Source: Bog-756 sp963841885
GTDB taxonomy: Bacteria; Actinomycetota; Acidimicrobiia; Acidimicrobiales; RAAP-2
Direction of reading: 5' to 3'
Assembly: GCA_963841885.1 (NCBI GenBank)
Contig: CAWJEK010000023.1
Span: 1-64,000, forward strand
DNA: 64,000 nucleotides
Positions within the stretch are counted from its first letter, which is position 1; each line of letters opens with the position of its first letter. The notes below the pieces were generated by a model. That model searched no databases. It was given only the letters and a program-made list of their open reading frames with translations, and was not told where the DNA came from. Both the position numbers and the translations under genes were made by a program. Shown piece after piece: positions 10,131-17,700 of the stretch.

Positions 10131-10163
10131 ACGTCCCCCCGGCTCACTGAGCCGGGGGGACGT
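10131..10163 (+). terminator. Perfect 33-bp palindrome/hairpin after the transposase-like gene
   Basis: The left arm ACGTCCCCCCGGCTCA (10131-10146) and the right arm TGAGCCGGGGGGACGT (10148-10163) are exact complements around a single base. It begins 33 bases after the stop at 10097. There is no T-run afterwards, so it could be a GC-rich actinobacterial terminator or a recombination/transposon end. I favour a terminator, with real doubt. Confidence 0.55.
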
Positions 10164-10252
10164 GCCTGTTCAGGCTCAGGACGAGGCGGGATCGACCGAG
10201 TAGTCTCGGCGACCGACGGAGGGGCATTTCACAATGCAAATCTCCATCCATC

Positions 10253-10325
10253 GGGCCGTTAGCTCATCGGGAAGAGCAGGGGACTTTTAATCCCAAGGTG
10301 GCGGGATCGAGACCCGCACGGCCCA
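10253..10325 (+). tRNA. tRNA-Lys (anticodon TTT)
   Basis: The acceptor arms GGGCCGT (10253-10259) and ACGGCCC (10318-10324) pair perfectly with discriminator A at 10325. The D-stem is GCTC/GAGC around ATCGGGAA. The anticodon loop CTTTTAA at 10284-10290 gives TTT, on a stem of four pairs plus a G-A mismatch. The T-stem GCGGG/CCCGC closes the loop ATCGAGA, which has A instead of T at position 54. CCA is not encoded. Its 3' part is the target of the 54-bp repeat. Because its 3' half also belongs to the repeat, it may be the copy restored by integration. Confidence 0.85.
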
Positions 10326-10336
10326 CGAGTCGAGAG
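10283..10336 (+). repeat. 54-bp direct repeat, copy 1 (attachment-site candidate inside tRNA-Lys)
   Basis: The sequence from ACTTTTAATCCC to GAGTCGAGAG spans the anticodon loop to 11 bases past the tRNA end. It is repeated without mismatch at 13905-13958. Identity ends sharply at both sides (GG versus TA before, C versus A after). This is the pattern left by integration into a tRNA 3' end. Confidence 0.85.
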
Positions 10337-10429
10337 CGAGAAGATTGGCCACCCACATCACCCGCTCAAGAGGCAATCTGCGCCGCAGGGCGTTGCCTGG
10401 GCAAGCCGAGCAGGCTGTCGGGCTTCTGC

Positions 10430-11804
10430 TCAACTGACTCCACCCGCCGACGTGCCGTGTCGTGCGTAGGGGAACAGCCCATCGGGGTCGTGGCGGGCGC
10501 GGACCGAGTCAAGACGGTCATGTTGCTCTCCAGTCCACGAATGCATGACGGCATCCGCGTCGTTGGCCCGCCCGAGGAAGTTGACGAGATTCACCGGCGC
10601 CTGCCATTGCTCCACCACCCCCAGGACGCCTCGAACGGCAGCGATCCGGTCGGCATCGGTCAGCGTGGGGACGGGTGCGCCGTAGACGTTGAGTAGGTGA
10701 GCGGTGGAGCGGCCTCCGACCGCATCGCCCTCCAGAAGCCCCGTCGCGTCGCCGGCCCCAGGGTCCTGATCTCGACGCTCGCAAGGGGACGATCGCCTTC
10801 GAAGTCAGCGGCACCGAGCACGGCGTCGACGGTGTCGCCGTCGAGCGTGGCCAGCGATGCAGTGCCATTGACGACGGGCATCGGGTCTCGAGGGTCGCCG
10901 TGGATCGTACCCAGCTGGCCGTAGGGGAGGTCAGCAACGGTGTCGAGCAGGGGCCTGGCCACCCCGCGGATGTCGTTGAGCTGCGCTCGTGCGCGTCACC
11001 CGAGTCCAGGCTGGCGAAGCGGACGTGCGCGACGTGGCGACCCCGGATGGCCTCGGGGAGCGCGTCGACGGGGGCAGACGGAGCAGGGCGATCGACGTGG
11101 TCGACGATCCGGGGAGCGAGGGTGCCCAGTCGGCGTAGGCGCCGAGGACAGCGGCTGCTCCTCGCAGCGAAGTACACCCCGCCGCCGTACACGTGGGTCA
11201 CCTCGAGGAGGTCGATCGTCACCGAGGTGACGACACCGAATCCTCCCTTTCCGCCTCGCAGCGCCCAGAACAGATCGGAGTGGTCGTCTTTGGACACCGT
11301 GATTGGTCCGTCCGCTGGCGTAACGATGTCGAACGAACGCACATGGTCGCTGCTGAAACCCAAGGAACTCTGAAGGGGGCCGATTCCACCTCCGAGCAGG
11401 TAGCCGACAACACCCACACCTGGCGCCGATCCGCACACTGCGGCGAGACCGTGCGGGGCGGTCGCGGCGAGGACCGGATCCCAGGTCAGTCCGGCACCGA
11501 CACGGGCGGTTCGTCCGCCAGGGTCGACGTCGACGGAATCGAGGTGCCGAAGGGTGATGGCCACACCTCCTTTCGCCTCGTGGAGCCGCCCGTGCCCGGC
11601 ACCCATGACGCTGAGGGTCTCTCCGCGATCGGCCACCACTGCAATCGCTGACGCAACCTCCGATGGTGAGTGTGCGTCGATCACCACGTCGGGTGCGAAT
11701 GGGACCGAGAGGTCGAACCCTCCCACCGCGTCGGCGTACCCGCTATCGCCGGGCTCCAGTACAGACGACACCCCTGCCCGAGCAAGTGCGATTGACGTCT
11801 CCAT
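10430..11804 (-). CDS. FAD-linked oxidase (berberine-bridge/PCMH type), frameshifted as read
   Basis: ATG 11804 lies behind AGGAGGAATAGAGG. The FAD-binding domain shows VIDAHSPSEVASAI, LSVMGAGHGRLHEAKGGVAI (H71 is the likely flavin-linked His), ARVGAGLTWDPVL, VGYLLGGGIGPL and DLFWALRGGKGGFGVVTSV. After frame changes near 11165, 10960 and 10685 the substrate/BBE-like part continues (QLGTIHGDPRDPMPVVNGTA, then VNFLGRANDADAV and HDPDGLFPYARHG). The stitched length of about 458 residues is normal. It would oxidise an organic substrate with O2. It lies downstream of the SnoaL and DUF1772 genes in the islet, 157 bases after the DUF1772 stop. The substrate is unknown. Confidence 0.75.
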
Positions 11805-11961
11805 CCTCTATTCCTCCTTTTCGCTAGTGAACATCGAGGATCGATGAATTGCCGTGGGCTGGCTTCCCGAGCCATCCGAGTGGGTTCAGATTCCGTCCGG
11901 GACCCCAAGTCCCGATCGCCCGCTCGTGAGGGTGAGAGAAGGACCTCGGGACCCGGCTGCT

Positions 11962-12433
11962 TCAAGTGGTGATGGGGACGGTGCAAAGAGCCACGATCGC
12001 CAGCATCTGCAGGCCGGGGCGTGTCGTGATCACGCTGTCCATCGATGCTGAAACTGCCGTGCGACGGTCGGTGTCTCGCCACGCTGGGGGCGCCCGTGAG
12101 TCGGGCATTAATGGGGGCACTGATCCGACCGTAGATGACCAGCCAGACAGCCAACGCGACTACCGCGATGGCACCGGCGATACTGGCCCCCACGTAGCCG
12201 GACAATGCGGCCACCGCAGTTGCTGCTATCGCGGTCACGATCCCTACTATCCCTGGCACCCGCAACCTCCGGTCCCCGAAATCGTGCACCCTCCCCATGG
12301 TCGACACAAGGGTCCGATCATCCACGAGTGCCAGTGCCGGGCGGAGGACGATGGAGCAGAACACGTCTGTCCCATAGACGATCCCGACCGCAAGCACGGA
12401 CAGCGTCGCGAGGACCTGACCAAGAGCGGTCAC
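11962..12433 (-). CDS. DUF1772-like integral membrane protein, frameshifted as read
   Basis: A GTG at 12433 overlaps the stop of the SnoaL-like gene (GTGA), giving VTALGQVLATLSVLAVGIVYGTD. Hydrophobic stretches IVGIVTAIAATAVAALSGYV and IAGAIAVVALAVWLVIYG follow, then INARLT. A frame change near 12100 and a second near 12040 lead to a last segment VITTRPGLQMLAIVALCTV and a stop at 11962. Four membrane segments and about 156 residues match DUF1772 proteins, which include anthrone-oxygenase-like members of polyketide clusters. The function here is unknown. Confidence 0.62.
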
Positions 12434-12873
12434 GATGTACTCGCACCATCTCCAAAATCGAACGCGGGGATCATGCCGATCTGTTGGAACAACTCGAGCA
12501 TATTGAGCTCGTCCCAGTGCTCCACGAACTCCCCGTTCTCCGTCCGCCAGATGTCGATCGAACGCATCTCGATCGGCTTCCCGGTCGCAGGCATCCCGTA
12601 GAGGGGACCGTTGTGGGTGCCCCGGTAGGTGAATCGTCCGACGACGCGATCGCCGGCCACAATCAGATCGTCCATTGTCGTCTCGATGTCTGGAAACGCA
12701 ATGAAGAAATCCCTCCAAAAGACGCGGTTGCCTTCGCGTCCGTCCTCCACTGCCGGATTGTGGTTGATGTAGTCCACAGCCACGAAGCCATCGACGCCAT
12801 CGGGATCGTGGTCGTTCAACATGGTCAGGTAACGCTCGGCAAGTGTGCGTCCATCGACTTGGCTGGCGGACAT
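12430..12873 (-). CDS. SnoaL-like ester cyclase/NTF2-fold protein
   Basis: This intact 147-residue protein starts at ATG 12873 behind GAAGAGGAGAATC. The sequence RYLTMLNDHDPDGVDGFV, YINHNPAVEDGREG, WRDFFIAFPDIETTMDDLIV and VVGRFTYRGTHNGPLYGMP is the characteristic SnoaL/polyketide-cyclase-like pattern of an NTF2-fold barrel. Members range from aldol cyclases to small hydrolases, so the name gives the fold, not the reaction. It is the first gene of a minus-strand operon with the DUF1772 and FAD oxidase genes. Two inverted repeats between it and the divergent TetR gene suggest control by that regulator. Confidence 0.75.
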   Translation of the reverse strand: MSASQVDGRTLAERYLTMLNDHDPDGVDGFVAVDYINHNPAVEDGREGNRVFWRDFFIAFPDIETTMDDLIVAGDRVVGRFTYRGTHNGPLYGMPATGKPIEMRSIDIWRTENGEFVEHWDELNMLELFQQIGMIPAFDFGDGASTS

Positions 12874-13023
12874 GCTGATTCTCCTCTTCGATTGGTGGAG
12901 ATCGCCCCCTTGACGAGCGAGGGCATCTCCGGTGGTGGTTGGTGCTACTGCTCAACTCCCGATCGGAGCGGACGAACCAGACGGAGCCGCTGGCAGGCCT
13001 TCAACGGCGGGATGGTTCTAGCG

Positions 13024-13042
13024 ACGCTAACTTAACTAGCGT
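13024..13042. promoter_or_regulatory. TetR operator candidate 1
   Basis: ACGCTA N7 TAGCGT is a perfect six-base inverted repeat between the divergent SnoaL and TetR genes. The CTAGCG core recurs around it. It is 48 bases upstream of the TetR start. Recognition by this TetR is inferred from symmetry and place. Confidence 0.5.
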
Positions 13043-13065
13043 TGATTGTCAACAGTGCTATTTCT

Positions 13066-13080
13066 ACTAGCGGTGCTAGT
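13066..13080. promoter_or_regulatory. TetR operator candidate 2
   Basis: ACTAGC GGT GCTAGT has perfect six-base arms around three bases and ends nine bases before the TetR ATG at 13090. Both dyads contain TAGC. It overlaps the likely ribosome-binding region, so binding would block initiation of the regulator itself. Confidence 0.5.
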
Positions 13081-13089
13081 ATCCTGACG

Positions 13090-13677
13090 ATGACGAGTCA
13101 GGATCGAAAGGAACGCGAACGGGCTCAACGACGGCAGATCATCATCGACGCGGCCCGGGAGCTGGCCGAGGCTGAGGGCTGGGAGTCCGTGACCACCCGC
13201 CGGTTGGCCGATCGCATCGAATACAGCCAGCCGGTCCTCTACAGCCACTTCGGCGGCAAAGACGCCATCGTGAGCGCCGTAGCCCTCGAGGGGTTTGGTG
13301 AACTGGGTGCCCTGTTGCACAAGGCGCGCAAAAAGGCCGGTCCAGCCGAGGCCGGGGCCGAGGCACGAGCCGTCGCTCACGCCTACATGGAGTTTGCGCG
13401 AGCGAAACCCGCCCTGTACGAGGCCATGTTCACGCTGTCCGTCGATCTGACATTCGGGCAATCCGACACACCAGGTCCGCTGCATAAGGCATATGTAGAG
13501 CTACGTGATGCGTTAGCGCCGCTAGCTGGCAACCGCGACTTACAAACGCTAACCGAGGTCGCATGGAGCACTCTTCACGGCCTGGCGACCCTCTCCCAAG
13601 CTGGCAGGCTCCGTCCGGACTTCTACGACCAGCGCCTGGCAATGGTCGGGGATCAACTAGGGATCGGGCCGGGCTGA
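13090..13677 (+). CDS. TetR-family transcriptional regulator (islet)
   Basis: I chose ATG 13090 over the upstream in-frame codon at 13042 because the protein then begins MTSQDRKERERAQRRQIIID, the usual entry to the TetR HTH. The HTH is residues about 15-60 (AARELAEAEGWESVTTRRLA, YSQPVLYSHFGGKDAIV). The C-terminal ligand domain (EARAVAHAYMEFARAKPALYEAMF, LTEVAWSTLHGLATL) fits the TetR_C WHG-type domain. It is 195 residues and intact. It is divergent from the SnoaL-DUF1772-FAD oxidase genes and probably represses them and itself; the inducer is unknown. Confidence 0.85.
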   Translation: MTSQDRKERERAQRRQIIIDAARELAEAEGWESVTTRRLADRIEYSQPVLYSHFGGKDAIVSAVALEGFGELGALLHKARKKAGPAEAGAEARAVAHAYMEFARAKPALYEAMFTLSVDLTFGQSDTPGPLHKAYVELRDALAPLAGNRDLQTLTEVAWSTLHGLATLSQAGRLRPDFYDQRLAMVGDQLGIGPG

Positions 13678-14032
13678 CAAAGGCAGCTTGGCCTGGCCCA
13701 GCATTTGCTTTCGACGCGACCGAATCATGAGGTCGTGAAAGCTGCCGACGCCCCAAAAAATGACCTGCCGAGGCAGACTCATGACTACAACGTGACTACA
13801 ACTCCCGGTTAATACACGCGATGCCTGATGAGCGGTGAGAACATACGTGCAGCTCACGGTTGATTTCGGTTAACGCCGGCGAGCCCTGAAATCGACCAGC
13901 GCTAACTTTTAATCCCAAGGTGGCGGGATCGAGACCCGCACGGCCCACGAGTCGAGAGACCTTCAGATCCGAGTCCGAGTCCGAGTCCGCAGAATCGTGG
14001 CTACCGGTCCGGCATGCGAGATCTGTGGATGT
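13678..14032. other. Intergenic right end of the islet
   Basis: No gene is supported here. It holds a tandem pair TGACTACAAC (13782-13791 and 13793-13802, one base apart), AT-richer than its surroundings and possibly a recombinase or excisionase arm site. It also holds the second 54-bp att copy and a hexamer repeat GAGTCC x3 at 13971-13988. The end of the giant gene lies just beyond, at 14033. Confidence 0.55.
13905..13958 (+). repeat. 54-bp direct repeat, copy 2 (islet right junction)
   Basis: This is an exact second copy of 10283-10336. It contains only the anticodon loop to the 3' end of tRNA-Lys, with no 5' half, so it is not a functional tRNA. It is best read as the displaced original 3' end after insertion of the islet. 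Confidence 0.85.
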
Positions 14033-14790
14033 CTAGATGTCGGCCAGGGCGACCATGGGCGAGTTGAGGGCGATGTTCCCCGTCGATCCGTCGTAGATGG
14101 CATTCCCGAAGGCGAAGACGCCGCCGTCGGCCGCCACCAGCCAGTAGCCGCCGCCGTCGGTGGTGGAGGCGATGCCCACCACCGGGGCGGTCAGGGGCTT
14201 GCCGGCCATGGAGCCGTAGTAGCGGGCGTCACCGAAGTTGGACACGGCGCCGTTCCGCGACGCCAGCCAGTAGCCGGCGCCCGAGGGGGTCGGGGCCAGT
14301 CCGACGATGGGGCTCGAGGTGTTGGGAGCCCCGCCGGCGAAGTGGGCGTCACCGAAGGCGTAGACGCCGCCGTCGGCCGCCACCAGGAAGTAGCCCAGGC
14401 CGTCATCGGTGGCCACCATGCCCACGATGGGACTGGTCAGGTGCATGCCGCCGGTCGAGCCGTAGAACTTGGCGTCGCCGTAGTTGAACACCCCGCCGTC
14501 GGCGGCGACCATCCAGTAGCCCTTGCCGTCCCGGGTGGGCTGCATGCCGACCATCGGAGCGTTCAGGTGCCGGTTGCCCATGGAGCCGTAGAAGGTGGCG
14601 TCGCCGAAGGCGAAGATCCCGCCGTCGGAGGCCACCATCCAGTAGCCACCGGCATCGGCCGTGCCGGCGATGCCCACGATGGGCTTGTTGAGCGGCTTGC
14701 CGCCCATGGAGCCGTGGAACTGGGCGTCGCCGAAGGCGAACACCCCGCCGTCACCGGCCGCCGTCCAGTAGCCGTGCTTGATGTGCTGGA
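14033..14790 (-). repeat. Six GYWxxxxDGGxFxFGDA repeats encoding the C-terminal module
   Basis: Six in-frame units of about 126 bases encode GYWTAAGDGGVFAFGDAQF, GYWMVASDGGIFAFGDATF, GYWMVAADGGVFNYGDAKF, GYFLVAADGGVYAFGDAHF, GYWLASRNGAVSNFGDARY and GYWLVAADGGVFAFGNAIY. Each is followed by a GS(M/T)xGxxLxxPxVGxA segment. The fourth is shorter and the fifth the most diverged. The periodicity suggests a beta-propeller-like fold. Confidence 0.85.
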
Positions 14791-17700
14791 CGACGCTGCC
14801 GGTGGCGGTGGCGAAGTTGGCGTCACCGGCGTAGGCGGCCACGATGGTCTGGGTGGGCGTGGTGGGAAGGATGGCCGTGCAGGTGGCCGTCGAGACTCCA
14901 CCGACGGTGGTGACGGGTGCCGCGACGCACAGGACCGCGCCCGAGGTGGCGTCGGTGAAGGCCACCGATCCGGTCGGGACGGTGAGGCCGGCGGCATGGG
15001 CCAGGGTGGCGGTGAAGGTGACCGGCCGGCCGGGCAGCACCGACGGGTTCGATGTGGTGGCGGTGAGGCTGACGGCGGCCTTGGTGACGACCAGCGGCAC
15101 GGTCAGGGACGCCGAACCGCTGTAGTGGGCATCGCCGGCGTAGGTGGCCGTCAGCGGATAGGTGCCCACGGGCAACCCGTCGGCGACCGGCGAACAGGTG
15201 GCGACATCCCCCGGCTGGGCGAGGGTGGCCGTGCACACGGTGACCGTGTTCGGGCCGACCGACGTCGAGATCGTGACGGTGCCGGTCGGAGCCGGGGCCG
15301 TCAGGCCGGCGCTGGTTCCGGTGACCGTGGTGGTGATGCGGGCCGCGTCCTCCGAGCCGGAGGCCACCGGGTTGGGGGCGATGGCGGTGATGGCCGTGGT
15401 GGTGGTGTCAGGCGACACGGTCAGTCCGGCGTCATCGGTGACCGCCGAGGACGCGAAGTTCGGGTCGCCGGCGTAGGTGGCGGTGAGGTCGTAGGTACCC
15501 GGGGCCAGGGAGCTGGCGGTGGAGGTGCACGATCCGGTGGAAGGCGAGCCGCTGGTCACTGGGGTCAGGCTGGCGGTGCACAGGTCGGTGGTGACCGACG
15601 TGGTCTCGTTGGTGGCGGTGATGTCCACGGTACCTGTCGGGCTGCCCTGGTACTGGGGGGAGACGGTCACGGAGACGGTCGGACCGGTTCGACCGAATTC
15701 GGAGGGATCGGGGGTGACCGAGGTGACGGCCGTCGTGGTGGTGGCCTGGCTGACGCTGACGGCCTCGGTGGCCTGGTCGTTCGAGCCGGCGACGTCGGCG
15801 TCACCGGAGTAGGTGGCGACGGCTCCGTACTGTCCGGCGTCGAGGCCGGTAGCGGCCAGGGTGCAGGACGCAGTGAAGCCGGCCCCGGCGGGGACGACGG
15901 GCGTGTCGCAGAGCTCGAGACCGCCTTCGTCGGCGGGAGTGGTGAAGTCGATGTCACCGGTGGGGGTCACGAACGGTGAGTCCGGGGTCACGGTGGCGGA
16001 CAGCGTGCCGGTGTCCTCGTCGCCGTAGGTCACGTCGACCACGCCCGAGGTGATCGCGGTCGTGGTCGACGCCTGGGAGACGGTGAGGGCGGCGGCGGCC
16101 GTGGCGTCCGAGGCGGTGAAGTCGGGATCTCCCGAATACGTCGCCGCGATGTCGTAGGGGCCGCCGGCGGGGAGGCTGGTGTCGGCCGGCGAGCAGCTGG
16201 CCGCTCCGGTGGCCGGGCCCGACGTGGTGACCGGGGCGCTGCACAGGGTGACCGGGGTGCCGGCGACGGTGGCCGTGAAGGTCACGGTGCCGCTGGGCAC
16301 GTCGACGCCATCGGAGGTTACCGGGGCCACCTCGGCGGTCAGGGTGAGACCGGACTCGCTGCCGTAGCTGGTGGTCGACGGGAAGATCGAGGTGATGGTC
16401 GTGGTGGTGGCCGCGGGCGCCACGGTGAACGCACCGGGGAGGGTGGTCGTCGAGCCGGTGACGTTGCCGTCCCCTGCATACGTCGCGGTGATGTCGTAGG
16501 GACCGCCGGCGGGCAGGACCCCGGGGGCGGGTGAGCAGGTCGTGGCGGGGAGGGTGACGGTGCACAGCGTCACCGGGGTGGTGCCGACCACGGTGGTCAG
16601 GGTCACGGTGCCGGTCGGCGTGCCCTGGTTGCCGGGGTCGCCGACCGTCACGCCGGTGGTGAAGACGGCGGCGTCCTCGGCGCCGAAGTCGACGCTGGCC
16701 GGGGCGACCGAGACGGTGGTGGCGCTCGGGGCCGGAAGGACCGCCAGGGCGCCGGGCAGGGTGGCGTCGGACGACGTGAAGTCGGTGTCACCGGCGTAGC
16801 TGGCGGTCAGGTCGTAGGTGTCGACCGGGAGGACCACACCGGCCGCCGGCTGGCAGGTGCCGGTATCCGAGCCGGCCGGCAGGGTGACCGTGCAGAGGAT
16901 GGTCGAGCCGGGTGACGTGCCCGAGGCCGACACCTGGACGGTGCCGGTGGGGGTCCCGGCGTACTCCGGGGTCACCGAGAAGTGGATGACCGGGGCCGCC
17001 AGGCCGTAGGTCACGCTGGGCGAGCTGACGCCGGTGATGGCGGTGGTGGTCGAGGCCTGGTCGATGGTGATCTGGGCGGCGGCGGTGGTGCTGGACAGTG
17101 AGAAGTTGGCATCGCCGGAGTAGGTGACGGTGACTGGGTAGGCCGACGGTGAGGCGGGAAGGGCGGTGTCGGGCAAGGTGCAGGCAGCGGTACCGCTCGA
17201 GACCGTGGCCACGCACAGCGGCGTGCCGTCCGACGAGAAGGTCACCGTGCCGGACGGCGCACCGGCGCCGGGCGTGGCCACGGACGCCGACAGGACGACC
17301 GAGCTCTCGTTGCCGTAGGTGGTGGTGGTCGGGTCCGACGTGAGCGTGGTGGACGTCGAGGCCTGGGTGACGGTCAGCGCGGCCGGGGCGGTGCCGGCCG
17401 AGGGGGCGAAGCTGGTGTCACCGGAGTAGCTGGCGGTGACGTCGTAGGGGCCTCCCGCCGGGAGCACGGTGTCGGGGGCTGCGCAGGTGGCCGTGGTGAC
17501 ACCGACCAGGGTGGAGACGGTGGCGGTGCACAGGGTGGTGGCGGTGCCTCCGGCACTCGGGGTGGCCGTGAAGGTCACGGTGCCCGTCGGGGTGATGGCG
17601 CCGGCGGCGGCGAGGTCTACCTGGGCGGCCAGGTCGACGTCATGTTCGGAGCCGTAGGGGATGGACGAGGGGGTCACGACGACCGTGGTGGTGGTGACGG

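Larger units (their letters stand above)
10098..10429. other. Intergenic region holding the palindrome, tRNA-Lys and left att copy
   Basis: No gene is supported between the transposase-like stop and the FAD oxidase stop. The stretch contains the 33-bp palindrome, an AT-richer segment just before the tRNA (TTTCACAATGCAAATCTCC, a plausible promoter area), the tRNA and the end of the 54-bp repeat. Nothing else is visible in 10337-10429. Confidence 0.6.
10337..13904. mobile_element. 3.6-kb genomic islet inserted at tRNA-Lys
   Basis: The segment lies between two perfect 54-bp copies of the tRNA-Lys 3' region. It carries a FAD oxidase, a DUF1772 protein, a SnoaL-like protein and a divergent TetR gene, with no integrase inside. 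The right third (about 12.9-13.9 kb) is less GC-rich than the surroundings. The islet may have been moved in trans, or may have lost its integrase. The nearest recombinase-like gene is at 7.4 kb, outside the repeats. Confidence 0.7.

Noticed and set aside
13905..13958. Second tRNA-Lys
   Set aside because: Only the anticodon-to-3' half is present; no 5' acceptor or D-arm.
13971..13988. GAGTCC hexamer repeat as an origin or iteron
   Set aside because: Only three short units, no replication gene nearby.
14033..14790. Regular DNA repeats resembling a CRISPR array
   Set aside because: The units are in-frame protein repeats of about 126 bases without uniform repeats and spacers.
13997..15979. Long open frame of 660 codons on the plus strand opposite the giant gene
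   Set aside because: Low-complexity Gly/Arg/Val product caused by the GC-rich Ig-like repeats on the other strand; no start signal or family.
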